64,000 nucleotides of DNA from Cutibacterium namnetense (lineage in GTDB: Bacteria > Actinomycetota > Actinomycetes > Propionibacteriales > Propionibacteriaceae). The number at the start of each line of letters is the position of its first letter. The stretch's first letter is position 1. The stretch is from the NCBI RefSeq assembly GCF_001642025.1, contig NZ_LWHO01000001.1, forward strand, positions 344,573 through 408,572. The letters run 5' to 3'. The translations under genes and the position numbers were made by a program. This document shows positions 8,502 through 16,499 of this stretch, piece after piece. The notes beneath the pieces are model-generated. The model had not been told where the DNA came from, did not search any database, and saw only the letters and a program-made list of their open reading frames with translations.

Positions 8502-8517
8502 TGTGGCAGGTGTCACA
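8502..8517. promoter_or_regulatory. Crp/GlxR operator candidate
   Basis: The 16-mer TGTGGCAGGTGTCACA matches the Crp/GlxR consensus TGTGA-N6-TCACA at nine of ten fixed positions. It lies about 65 bases upstream of crp and 47 upstream of nth, in their divergent promoter, and the presumed regulator is encoded next to it. Confidence 0.6.
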
Positions 8518-8563
8518 TTCTGTAATGACACCGGGCTCCGATTCTCCTCCTATGCTTAAACAC

Positions 8564-9280
8564 ATGGCAGCATCCCCTATCGCTTCCCGACCTCAACGGG
8601 AGGATTGCCGAGCCTGCGCCGATGAGGTGGAAGCACTCCTTAGCAAGGCTTATCCAGATGCGCGCTGCGAGTTGAATTACGACGGGCCGTACCAACTGCT
8701 CGTTGCCACCGTGTTGTCGGCCCAGACGACGGATCGGCGAGTCAATACCGTCACACCCACGTTGTTCAACCGTTGGCCTGACCCCCAGGCATTAGCGGGT
8801 GCGGACATTGGCGAGGTCCAGGCAATAGTGGCCCCGCTGGGATTTGGACCTACTCGAGCAGTGCGCCTTGTGTCGATGGCCGCAAAGCTCGTCGATAATT
8901 TTGACGGCGTCATCCCCGACGATCTCGACTCTCTGGTGACCCTGCCCGGAGTTGGCCGCAAGACCGCCAATGTCGTCTTGGGTAATGCTTTCGGGGTCCC
9001 CGGAATCACCCCTGACACCCATGTCATGCGGGTGTCTCGACGTCTAGGTTGGACCGACGCGAATACCCCCGCCAAGGTGGAAACTGACCTGGCTGAACTC
9101 TTTGACCCGTCCGAATGGGTGATGTTGTGCCACCGCCTCATCTGGCACGGACGCCGGTGCTGTCACTCCCGGCGCCCTGCTTGCGGGGTGTGCCCGGTCG
9201 CCGAGTGGTGCCCCTCTTTCGGGGCAGGGCCGACCGACCCTGAAGAGGCCGCCAAGCTAGTCCGGGAGCCGCGCCGATGA
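8564..9280 (+). CDS. nth: endonuclease III (DNA glycosylase/AP lyase)
   Basis: Base excision repair enzyme removing oxidised pyrimidines, about 238 residues. The helix-hairpin-helix LVTLPGVGRKTANVVL contains the catalytic Lys, the following G-I-T-P-D-T-H-V contains the catalytic Asp, and the C-terminal 4Fe-4S ligand set reads C-X6-C-X2-C-X5-C (CHSRRPACGVCPVAEWC). The core VATVLSAQTTDRRVN is typical. Start is uncertain between ATG 8552 and ATG 8564; neither has a clear Shine-Dalgarno. The stop overlaps the next gene (ATGA), and the nth-tlpA-nudix order matches Rv3674c-Rv3672c in M. tuberculosis. Confidence 0.95.
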   Translation: MAASPIASRPQREDCRACADEVEALLSKAYPDARCELNYDGPYQLLVATVLSAQTTDRRVNTVTPTLFNRWPDPQALAGADIGEVQAIVAPLGFGPTRAVRLVSMAAKLVDNFDGVIPDDLDSLVTLPGVGRKTANVVLGNAFGVPGITPDTHVMRVSRRLGWTDANTPAKVETDLAELFDPSEWVMLCHRLIWHGRRCCHSRRPACGVCPVAEWCPSFGAGPTDPEEAAKLVREPRR

Positions 9281-9864
9281 AGGGAATGAAGGTTCTTGGC
9301 GCGGCGCTGGTCGCCGTCATGTTTGCTGGCTGCGGGGGAGACGCAGACATGGCTAACCAGCGCAAGAATGCCGGGATACCAGGATGCTCGCAGCTGCCGT
9401 CGGGGCCAATCGCGAAAAGTTCCGGGACGGCTACGGAGGGTCAGCCGATGCCCGATCACGGCCTGCGCTGCCTTGGCGAAGGGCCGACGATCTCCATGTC
9501 CCGGGCGACGTCGAAGGGCGTGACCGTCGTGACGATCTGGGCGTCATGGTGTCGGCCATGTCGCAGTGAGGCTCCGCTCATCGCAACGGCATACCGCAAG
9601 TATCACGACCGGGTGCACTTCCTCGGGGTCGACTACGCCGAATCTGACGCATCCGAGGCCATCTCGTTTGCGGGTGACGCGGGTCTGACCTTCCCTCACC
9701 TCCAGGATCCCGACAGCACTATCCAGGGCGCTTGGCAGATCAGTGGGGTGCCCGTCACCTTCATCGTGCGCGACGGAACCATCGTCACCCGCCACAGTGG
9801 CCGGTGGCGTTCCCAGCGGGAGCTTGACCGTGCTATCGACAAAGCCATTGAGACAACGCCATGA
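9277..9864 (+). CDS. TlpA-like thioredoxin-fold lipoprotein
   Basis: Membrane-anchored thiol-disulfide oxidoreductase, 195 residues. The N-terminus is a lipoprotein signal peptide with lipobox M-F-A-G-C around residue 18. The redox active site is W-A-S-W-C-R-P-C (C-X2-C) in the context VTIWASWCRPCRSEAPLI, followed by the cis-proline ISGVPVTFIV and a C-terminal helix. It probably acts outside the membrane in cytochrome c maturation or protein thiol reduction. It is coupled to nth and to the nudix gene by ATGA overlaps. A second in-frame ATG lies three codons downstream. Confidence 0.9.
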   Translation: MKGMKVLGAALVAVMFAGCGGDADMANQRKNAGIPGCSQLPSGPIAKSSGTATEGQPMPDHGLRCLGEGPTISMSRATSKGVTVVTIWASWCRPCRSEAPLIATAYRKYHDRVHFLGVDYAESDASEAISFAGDAGLTFPHLQDPDSTIQGAWQISGVPVTFIVRDGTIVTRHSGRWRSQRELDRAIDKAIETTP

Positions 9865-10517
9865 GTCACCTAAGTACTCTCATCGCCAGTCTCGGCCATG
9901 ACGACCCTGATTTCTCAGTGGGCCGACGACCTGGCAGCGGACGGTCATCGGCGGTGTTAGCCCTTGTCAGTGAGGTAGACAACGATATTGTCCTGACTCG
10001 ACGACCGCTGTCCTTGCGCCATCACGCGGGCCAAGTAGCCCTACCTGGAGGTCGGGCCGAGGACACCGACGAGACGATCGTCGATACCGCACTACGGGAG
10101 GCCCACGAGGAGGTGGGACTGGACGGACGACTCGTGACCGTCAAGGGAGTGCTGCCGGCTGCCCACGTGGCTGCAAGCAGTTCTGATGTCACCACCGTCG
10201 TCGCCACTTGGAGTGGGGCAGGGACAGTCGGGATCGTGGATCCTGCCGAGGTGGCCATGGTGCACCGGGTGAGACTGGCTGATCTGGCAAATCCGGCGGC
10301 TCGCGCCACCACGCGTCACCCCTCGGGGCATCGCGGTCCGGCGTTCATTCTGCCCGACCTATTCGTGTGGGGATTCACCGCGCACGTTCTCGACGCTTTG
10401 CTGGATCGCGGCGGATGGTCTCGACCGTGGGACCGGGAGCGCATGGTGAAGATTCCGGAGGGATATCTGGGAGCCTCACACCTGCCGGAGCCGACGACGC
10501 CACATGACATTCCTTGA
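9861..10517 (+). CDS. NUDIX hydrolase, CoA diphosphatase-like
   Basis: Probable CoA pyrophosphatase, 218 residues, cytoplasmic. The coenzyme A-specific signature LTRRPLSLRHHAGQVALPGG is present just before the nudix box, whose catalytic part reads ALREAHEEVGL. The N-terminal residues (HLSTLIASLGHDDPDF) and the C-terminal HVLDALL helix fit the UPF0035/NudL family in length. The start overlaps the stop of the TlpA gene by ATGA. It is the last gene of the nth operon and converges on the Holin-X-like gene. Confidence 0.88.
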   Translation: MSHLSTLIASLGHDDPDFSVGRRPGSGRSSAVLALVSEVDNDIVLTRRPLSLRHHAGQVALPGGRAEDTDETIVDTALREAHEEVGLDGRLVTVKGVLPAAHVAASSSDVTTVVATWSGAGTVGIVDPAEVAMVHRVRLADLANPAARATTRHPSGHRGPAFILPDLFVWGFTAHVLDALLDRGGWSRPWDRERMVKIPEGYLGASHLPEPTTPHDIP

Positions 10518-10558
10518 GGTGCGGGCTTTTTCAGGCCGTGACGGCCGATAAATGCGAT

Positions 10559-10598
10559 GGCCCTCCCACACTGTTGTAGGAGGGCCTCAACAGTGTGG
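10559..10598. terminator. mutually exclusive hairpins between nudix and Holin-X genes
   Basis: Two overlapping perfect inverted repeats are present: 8 bp (10559-10566 with 10579-10586) and 11 bp (10566-10576 with 10588-10598). They share bases, so only one stem can form at a time. The 11-bp stem ends two bases before the stop of the minus-strand gene. Likely a terminator for both convergent genes. Confidence 0.6.
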
Positions 10599-10599
10599 C

Positions 10600-11109
10600 T
10601 CAGTCGCGGGTAGCTGTGGCGCCGCCGGCTACCGGAGCGGCCTGGGAAGAAGCTTCGTTGGCGTCGATGCTGTGACGGGCAGTGGCGTTGTACTTGCCGC
10701 GGGCGACGGCAGACTTGACGGCCTCAAGGGTCGACTTAGCCTCGTCAACGACGCCCGTCGGAGCCTTCACCTGGGAGATCTGGCCCTTGCCGACCAGGGC
10801 GAGGATGCCAGCCAGGATGAACAGGACGACAGCCATCGTCGCGAAGCCGACGACCAGGGAGAGCAGGATGTCCCACCCGCCAATGTGCTGCCACATGAAG
10901 GAGAAGGCAAAAGCACCGCACAACCACAGCACCGATGCGCCGACGATGCCGAAGTAACCAGCGCCTCCAAACATGCCGGCACCAATCCCGGCGTGCTTAG
11001 CAGCAGGCTTAATCTCCGCCGTCACTAACGCCTTGGAGTCCTGGACGAATTTCTGGCTGTCTGTCTTGAGGTTGTCGATCGTGTCGCCAACCGGGAGCTT
11101 GTCTGCCAT
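10600..11109 (-). CDS. Holin-X/YqjE-like membrane protein
   Basis: A 169-residue protein resembling the actinobacterial 'phage holin family' (PF07332). An amphipathic N-terminus with GDTIDNLKTDSQKFVQDSKALVTAEIKPAAKHAG is followed by two hydrophobic hairpin helices (FGGAGYFGIVGASVLWLCGAF; then LLSLVVGFATMAVVLFILAGILALVG) and a hydrophilic Ala-rich tail. There are no phage genes nearby, so despite the name it is probably a chromosomal envelope-stress type protein. It has its own promoter region upstream and lies downstream of nhaA on the same strand. Confidence 0.75.
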   Translation of the reverse strand: MADKLPVGDTIDNLKTDSQKFVQDSKALVTAEIKPAAKHAGIGAGMFGGAGYFGIVGASVLWLCGAFAFSFMWQHIGGWDILLSLVVGFATMAVVLFILAGILALVGKGQISQVKAPTGVVDEAKSTLEAVKSAVARGKYNATARHSIDANEASSQAAPVAGGATATRD

Positions 11110-11205
11110 GGGATGCCTCCGCGTTATGAATGTGGTGATCTCAGCCTAACCGGAATCGGCTCGGTCTGCTGTATTCGGGTTGAGTTGTTGTCAAGGGAGC
11201 TGGCC

Positions 11206-12468
11206 TCAGTCGGTGGAGCTGCCGGCAGCTACCGGAACATCATGGGGATGCTTGGCATTCCATATGGCGTGTCTCTTGCCGCGATGGCGCAACATGCCAC
11301 CACCGACGACGGCTGCCAAGAAGGAAGCTACGAGCACAGAAGCCTTGGCTTCGTCCGCGAACTCATGACTCTTCGGGAAGGAGAGGTCGGTCATGAGCAT
11401 CGACACGGTGAATCCGATGCCTGCCAACATCGCTACCGCGATGATGTCGCGCCACACGACGCCGCGCCCCAACTCAGCCGAGGTGAATCGGGCAGTGAGC
11501 CAGGAGCCGAAGGTGATACCGATGGTCTTGCCGAGGATGAGTCCGCAGATGATTCCCAGCGAGATCGGATGAGTCCACAGGGCCAGGAACATCCTCCCGT
11601 TGACTTGGACACCAGCGCTCATCAGGGCGAAAAAAGGGACGACGGCACCGGCCGACCATGGCTCCACCGTGTGCTGCCAGCGGTCAACAGGGTCGTCGAG
11701 GACGTCCTCCTCGGTGCGGGTCAGGAGGCCGAAAGCGACGCCGGCGATGGTGGCGTGGACGCCGGAGTGCAGCATGCACCACCACCCAACGATGAAGATC
11801 GGCACGTACCACCATCCGTTATCGAGGTGGAAGTGCTGCAGTACTCCCCATAGGGCGATGCAGGCTATCGCACCGGCGAGCCACCAGATGTCTAGCCCTT
11901 CGGAAAAAAAGACCGCGATCACAATGATCGAGCCGAGGTCATCGGCAATGGCCAAGGTGAGTAGGAAGGCGCGTACTGCCTGTGGCAAGCCTGCCCCGAC
12001 GATGGCTAGTACCGCCAAGGCGAACGCAATGTCGGTTGCCATCGGGATGGCCCAACCTGCCGGATGTCCACTGGAGGTCAGCACGTTGAACAACGTGTAG
12101 ATGCCGGCAGGAAACACCATTCCGCAGACGGCGGCAGTGATGGGGACTAGTGCGTCGGCGGGTCGCGATAGCGAACCTTCAACGAACTCTCGTTTGAGCT
12201 CTAGGCCTGCGATGAAGAAGAAGACCGTCAGGAGGCCGTCAGCCGCCCACTGCTCAATCGTGAGAGGACCAAGAGTTAGCTCACGGAAGAAGTGGTACGA
12301 GGAGTGATCAAGATTGGCCCACAAGAGGGCTGCGACGGTGGCTGCCAGCATCAGCATGCCACCGGTGGTCTCGTTTCGGAGGATATCGGACAGGTGAAGG
12401 GCGTTAGGGCCTGTTACCGGTCGTAGGATGCTCTTGCGAGGCCGCTTGTTCTTGTGGGAATCCGTCAT
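11206..12468 (-). CDS. nhaA: Na+/H+ antiporter NhaA
   Basis: Electrogenic sodium/proton antiporter of the cytoplasmic membrane, about 420 residues with some twelve transmembrane helices. The transport-site pair of aspartates is in LTLAIADDLGSIIVIA, the preceding assembly helix reads ATDIAFALAVLAIVG, and the pH-sensor-side motif GLELKREFVEGSL is intact. The start ATG giving M-T-D-S-H-K has AAAGG six bases upstream; a further 38 in-frame upstream residues include two Cys and look non-coding. The tail RHRGKRHAIWNAKHPHD is hydrophilic. Probably involved in salt/pH homeostasis on skin. Confidence 0.96.
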   Translation of the reverse strand: MTDSHKNKRPRKSILRPVTGPNALHLSDILRNETTGGMLMLAATVAALLWANLDHSSYHFFRELTLGPLTIEQWAADGLLTVFFFIAGLELKREFVEGSLSRPADALVPITAAVCGMVFPAGIYTLFNVLTSSGHPAGWAIPMATDIAFALAVLAIVGAGLPQAVRAFLLTLAIADDLGSIIVIAVFFSEGLDIWWLAGAIACIALWGVLQHFHLDNGWWYVPIFIVGWWCMLHSGVHATIAGVAFGLLTRTEEDVLDDPVDRWQHTVEPWSAGAVVPFFALMSAGVQVNGRMFLALWTHPISLGIICGLILGKTIGITFGSWLTARFTSAELGRGVVWRDIIAVAMLAGIGFTVSMLMTDLSFPKSHEFADEAKASVLVASFLAAVVGGGMLRHRGKRHAIWNAKHPHDVPVAAGSSTD

Positions 12469-12624
12469 GAATGCCTTTCGGGTACCCGTGGCATGGGCGC
12501 AGTGGGATAGAGGACAAAGCCACGCCGACCAGACTTCCCGGCACACCTTGTTATAAAACATACCAAATGGGTGTGACGTCACCGATCGGCGTTCACGTGG
12601 TGAACGGGAACGGTATAAGCGGGC

Positions 12625-13383
12625 TCAGAGCGTAATCGTCAGGCCGTCGTCATGGGGACGAATAGGGGTGGTGAGCTCATCGTGGTCGACCCAGGCTCGC
12701 CAGCATTCAAGCTGATAGGGCAGACGCAACCCGCTAGTCCCGGCAGAATCGTCGGCGAGTGCGGCAACCTGTGTGAGCAAGTTGGAGCGGGCGTCAGAGC
12801 CGAGGGCCCGGACCGCCGGTCGGGCTGCGGCCATGGCGATGAGAGAGTCCCGGTCGACCGGCACCCACAGACGCTTGGTGGTGTGCTCGTCCTCCGGGAA
12901 GTACTTGCTGGAGATGAGCTCATGTACTGACTCGGTGCCATAGTCACCGCTCATGGCATTTTCATCGACGGTGCGCAGCAGCGCCGCAAGCCGCTTAACC
13001 CACGGGACGGTGTCATCGCGTACCAGCCAGGAGACGCCGAGGACACTGTCCGGGCGCAGGACGCGGGCGATTTCGGGCAAGACGAGACCGGGGGCCAATT
13101 CGTGAAAGCTCTGGTGCACCAAGACAGCGTCGAAGCTGGCGGGATTAAGAGGTAACGATTCAGGAGACCCGCAGACAGCCATGACGCCAGGGATGCGGTT
13201 GAGTTTCGCTGCGGTGTCGGGATCGCGATGAACGGCTAGGACGTCAGCCCCGTGAGAGGCAACGGCTCGGCAATGGGCGACGGTCGGGCACAGCACGATG
13301 ACTCGACTGCTTGGGTCCACATGTCCGGCAGTCAGCCATTCGAATGTGCCGCTGGGAAGACGCGGTGTGGAGGAGACTGCCAT
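12625..13383 (-). CDS. class I SAM-dependent methyltransferase
   Basis: A 252-residue methyltransferase_11-like protein. The SAM-binding half contains a variant motif I (VIVLCPTVAHCRAVASHGADVLAVHRD), a post-I acidic end, FDAVLVHQSFHELAPG (motif II region) and EIARVLRPDSVLGVSWLVRDD (motif III). The glycine-rich loop usually seen in motif I is missing, as in Mycobacterium proteins next to ssd. Substrate is unknown. The ATG is the last possible start before the divergent tad promoter; the longer in-frame extension runs antisense through ssd and is not real. Confidence 0.75.
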   Translation of the reverse strand: MAVSSTPRLPSGTFEWLTAGHVDPSSRVIVLCPTVAHCRAVASHGADVLAVHRDPDTAAKLNRIPGVMAVCGSPESLPLNPASFDAVLVHQSFHELAPGLVLPEIARVLRPDSVLGVSWLVRDDTVPWVKRLAALLRTVDENAMSGDYGTESVHELISSKYFPEDEHTTKRLWVPVDRDSLIAMAAARPAVRALGSDARSNLLTQVAALADDSAGTSGLRLPYQLECWRAWVDHDELTTPIRPHDDGLTITL

Positions 13384-13418
13384 GGCCCCGATTGTAGAGG
13401 GACTCGCTGGAGCCAGGG

Positions 13419-13505
13419 TTGTCCACAGGGGTTTTGTCGGCGAGTTGGCCGTTTTCCACAGATCTGAAATTGGGTGACGGATTCTGCTGCTTCCGACGAC
13501 AACTG
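13419..13505 (+). promoter_or_regulatory. composite promoter/operator A upstream of ssd-tad operon
   Basis: In order: TTGTCCACAGGGG (13419), TTTTCCACAGA (13452), TGACGGATT (13475) and GACGACAACTG (13495), ending five bases before the ssd start. The same four blocks, with spacings equal to within one base, precede the pilin gene (element B). TGACGG and GACAAC are 17 bases apart and could be -35 and -10 boxes; the two TCCACAG blocks, about three helical turns apart, could bind a regulator. They also resemble DnaA boxes (TTATNCACA). Roles are inferred. Confidence 0.6.
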
Positions 13506-13510
13506 AAGGT

Positions 13511-14569
13511 ATGAAGATTCTTGGACAGGGACGGGACGCTGCCGCGCGTCGGCCTGCGCATAGCGCTGCCCCGGAGGAGACGGCGGTCGCCCTGGTGACC
13601 CGGGATAGTCGGTTGGCGGAAGTCGTCGGATCAGTCGCTGCCAGCGGTGGGGTCGGTGTCGATGTCATGGGCAGCCGGGAAGCCGTGTCGCGTGTCTGGC
13701 CGAGGCATAGCCCGTTGCTGGTTGGGGCGGACATGGCTGGGTCGGTGATGGCATGGGGGCTGCCCTCCCGCCCGAGCACCCATGTCGTTGGTTTTGACGC
13801 CGAGGAGGCCGCACGGTGGTCGGCAGGACTATCGGCCAGCGTCATCGTCGTGCCACGAGCCAACCAGGTGCTTACTGAGATTCTCCATGACGAACTGGCG
13901 ACGACATCAAGGGCCACGGTGGTGCAGGTGAAGTCGAGCGGAGGCGGGACTGGGGTAAGCACCCTGGCAACAGGCCTGGCATGGGCCGCTGCGAAGTCGG
14001 GGATGAAGACTGGGTTAGTTGAACTTGATGCCAGTGGCGGTGGGATCGATCTGCTGTTGGGTATTGAGCGAAAAGATGGGTGGCGGTGGCCCGAGTTAGC
14101 GTCGGCGCGCGGGGTGACGACTGATCTAGGGTCTCATTTGCCTTCCCTTGACGGCGTCGAGGTGGTGAGCGCAGGCAGGGTTGGTACCCACGTGCCGCCA
14201 GCAGCTCGTAGAGCTGTGATCGATTCCCTGGCCGGCGATCACGATCTTGTCGTCGTGGATCCGGGAGGTCTAGACGCCCCGGAGATCACAGTAGACGTCC
14301 GGATCGGCGTGGTATCAGCCGATCTCAGATCTGTGATGACGGCCAGAGGGCGGGACCTTCCGGACCTCCTAGTTGCGCGGCGGGGACCGGGGCGCTCCAT
14401 GCCTGACGAGGACGTCGAGTCGGTGTTGGGGGTTCGGCCAGATCTGACGATCAAGGATGACCGCCGACTGGCGCGTGGCCAGGGGGCCGGAGAAGCGCCA
14501 TGGGTGGTGGCCTCCCAGCGCTGGCGTCGCGGGTGCGCTGAGCTCGTGAGGCAGGTGATGGGATCATGA
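13511..14569 (+). CDS. Ssd/CpaE-like MinD-superfamily protein of the Tad locus
   Basis: A 352-residue protein equivalent to mycobacterial Ssd (Rv3660c), which starts the Tad locus. The N-terminal part resembles a receiver-like domain (VALVTRDSRLAEVVGSVAASGG). The C-terminal part has a MinD-like fold: the P-loop position reads SSGGGTGVSTLATGLA, followed by GLVELDASGGGIDLLLG and DLVVVDPGGLD. Both lysines of the deviant Walker A motif (KGGxGKT) are absent, so ATP hydrolysis in the usual way is unlikely. Probably places the pilus machine or affects septation. Its stop overlaps the tadA start (ATGA). Confidence 0.85.
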   Translation: MKILGQGRDAAARRPAHSAAPEETAVALVTRDSRLAEVVGSVAASGGVGVDVMGSREAVSRVWPRHSPLLVGADMAGSVMAWGLPSRPSTHVVGFDAEEAARWSAGLSASVIVVPRANQVLTEILHDELATTSRATVVQVKSSGGGTGVSTLATGLAWAAAKSGMKTGLVELDASGGGIDLLLGIERKDGWRWPELASARGVTTDLGSHLPSLDGVEVVSAGRVGTHVPPAARRAVIDSLAGDHDLVVVDPGGLDAPEITVDVRIGVVSADLRSVMTARGRDLPDLLVARRGPGRSMPDEDVESVLGVRPDLTIKDDRRLARGQGAGEAPWVVASQRWRRGCAELVRQVMGS

Positions 14570-15732
14570 GTGGGGAGGAGCCGGATCTCGAGCTCGTCGA
14601 GCAGGTGCGACGCCGACTGGCTGGTCTCGCGCGGGGCTGGACGCCGATGGATGTAGCCCATGCCATTCTCGATTGTGGCCGGGTGGCTTCAGATAAAACC
14701 GTACTGGCGGTTGTTGAAGAGCTGCGACGCACCAGTACTGGGGCTGGGCGACTGGATCCTCTGCTGGTGATGGATGGCGTCACTGACGTCCTCGTCAACG
14801 GTCCCGATCACGTGTTTATCGACCGTGGACAAGGTCTAGAGCTGACTGACGTCACCTTCAGCGGGCCGGAGGAAGTAAGGGCGCTGGCAGTGCGGCTGGC
14901 TGCAGCGGTGGGGCGCCGGCTCGATGACGGCAACCCCTGGGTGGATGCCAGACTGCCCGATGGCACCAGGGTCCACGCTGTCTTGGACGTGCTGGCAAGG
15001 CCGGGGACTTGTCTCAGTTTGCGAGTGCCGTCTCGACGTTGCCTCTCCCTCGACGACTGGGTGGCCGGGGGATCGATGGCGCCGGGGTGCCGACGCATGA
15101 TCGACACGATTTTGAGCCGGAAATTGGCGTTTTTGGTGACTGGGGGTACTGGAACCGGCAAGACGACCCTACTTTCAGCGATGCTGACGAGCTTGCCGCC
15201 AGACCAACGATTGGTCATCGTGGAGGACTCCCGGGAGATCTGGATCGACCATCCGCACTGGGTGTCTATGGAGGCCCGGGCAGCCAATTCTGAGGGCAAA
15301 GGATCGGTGACTCTGACTGACTTGGTTCGGCAGTGTTTGCGAATGAGACCCGACCGGATCGTCCTTGGAGAGGTGCGAGGAGCGGAACTGCGAGATCTCC
15401 TCATGGCCCTCAACACCGGTCACGAAGGTGGTTGCGGGACAGTGCACGCTAACGGCGTGGCAGAGGTGCCGGCACGTCTGGAGGCTCTGGCAGCTTTGGG
15501 TGGGTTATCTCGGGAGGCGGCATCGGCTCAGATCACCGCAGCCCTCCACGCCGTCATTCACGTGGAGAGGGGAGAGAGGGGACGACGGGTGGCAGAGATT
15601 GGGGTCTTCGTCGATGTCGAGGGTCGAGCTGTGGTCCTACCCGCCGTGCGGTGGGATGCGGACGGCGTGATGACTCCTGGCGACGGTGCGGGGAGATTGT
15701 CGCAGCTGCTCGGAATGGAGGTGGCGCGGTGA
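14566..15732 (+). CDS. tadA: Tad secretion ATPase (TadA/CpaF)
   Basis: Hexameric motor ATPase that drives Flp pilus assembly, 388 residues, cytoplasmic. The N-terminal domain includes DPLLVMDGVTDVLVNGPDHVFIDRG-type CpaF features; Walker A is GGTGTGKTT near residue 190, the Asp box follows in LVIVEDSREIW, Walker B is DRIVLGEVRGAE, and the His box is GHEGGCGTVHAN. Length is within the CpaF range, without the long N-terminal extension. It overlaps ssd upstream and tadB downstream (GTGA). Confidence 0.95.
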   Translation: MSGEEPDLELVEQVRRRLAGLARGWTPMDVAHAILDCGRVASDKTVLAVVEELRRTSTGAGRLDPLLVMDGVTDVLVNGPDHVFIDRGQGLELTDVTFSGPEEVRALAVRLAAAVGRRLDDGNPWVDARLPDGTRVHAVLDVLARPGTCLSLRVPSRRCLSLDDWVAGGSMAPGCRRMIDTILSRKLAFLVTGGTGTGKTTLLSAMLTSLPPDQRLVIVEDSREIWIDHPHWVSMEARAANSEGKGSVTLTDLVRQCLRMRPDRIVLGEVRGAELRDLLMALNTGHEGGCGTVHANGVAEVPARLEALAALGGLSREAASAQITAALHAVIHVERGERGRRVAEIGVFVDVEGRAVVLPAVRWDADGVMTPGDGAGRLSQLLGMEVAR

Positions 15733-16499
15733 CAGTCATCGGGGCCGCTGTGCTCATAGGTTTAGCGGTGTGGATGATGATGCCACCTGCCACGAGGAAG
15801 CAGGAGGGGCGGCATCTGCCAGCGTGGTCGGGAGTACCGGTGGGCTTCGTGGCGGCCTGGTTGCTCTTTGGCGCGGGCGGTGTGGTGTGGGCCGTTATGG
15901 CGGTGGCGGTAGGCCAGACGGTACTCGTCGTCGTGCGGCGTCAGCGTCGAAGAGCTCAGATTCTTAAGGGTGGCCGCGAAGTTGCGCGGGCGACAAGGGC
16001 TTTGGCGGGACGGGTGTCGGTGGGGGAAATCCCCGCTGTTGCTTTAGAACACGTGGCTAGTGACGTCGAGGTATTGGCTCAGGCTCGGCGGGCTCAAGCA
16101 GTGGGCGGAAGTGTTCCCGACGCCCTTATGGCTACCTCCCGACAACCAGGGATGGCTGGCCTGGTGCCACTAGCCCATGCGTGGCACTTGGCGGCGACGA
16201 CAGGTGCACCCCTAGCCCCAGCGGCGAGATCCGTGGCGGAAGGAACAGCTCGACGAGCCCGCCTGGAAGCCACCCTGGACTCCGAACTCGCGGCTGCTCG
16301 GGCGTCGGGGCGGATTATGGGTCTGCTACCCCTGGTCGGATTGCTCATGGGCCATGTCATCGGAGCACGACCCACGGTGTTCCTCACCACCACATGGCTG
16401 GGGAGAGGCTGTCTGGTGGGAGCGACCCTTCTCGCGTGTCTTGGGGTGTTGTGGAGCGAATCTTTGGCTGACCGGGTAGCGAGGGAGGCACTGCCATGA
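15729..16499 (+). CDS. tadB: Tad inner-membrane protein TadB
   Basis: Polytopic platform protein of the Flp pilus machine, about 256 residues. It opens with two hydrophobic segments (MTVIGAAVLIGLAVWMMM; VGFVAAWLLFGAGGVVWAV), then a T2SSF-like cytoplasmic domain (AVALEHVASDVEVLAQARRA ... ARLEATLDSELAAARASGRI) and two C-terminal helices. The start is taken as the GTG at 15729 because it overlaps the tadA stop (GTGA); the extra 26 in-frame residues upstream lie inside tadA. The next gene, tadC, overlaps by ATGA. Confidence 0.85.
   Translation: MTVIGAAVLIGLAVWMMMPPATRKQEGRHLPAWSGVPVGFVAAWLLFGAGGVVWAVMAVAVGQTVLVVVRRQRRRAQILKGGREVARATRALAGRVSVGEIPAVALEHVASDVEVLAQARRAQAVGGSVPDALMATSRQPGMAGLVPLAHAWHLAATTGAPLAPAARSVAEGTARRARLEATLDSELAAARASGRIMGLLPLVGLLMGHVIGARPTVFLTTTWLGRGCLVGATLLACLGVLWSESLADRVAREALP

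Noticed and set aside
10600-11109. Prophage, because of the Holin-X-like protein
   Set aside because: No other phage gene nearby; this family is widespread on actinobacterial chromosomes.
13419-13462. Chromosomal replication origin suggested by DnaA-box-like motifs
   Set aside because: Only two boxes per site, no AT-rich unwinding region, and no dnaA/dnaN/rpmH neighbours; a regulatory role is more likely.
13384-13962. N-terminal extension of the minus-strand methyltransferase
   Set aside because: Runs antisense through ssd and over the duplicated promoter element; homology begins at ATG 13383.
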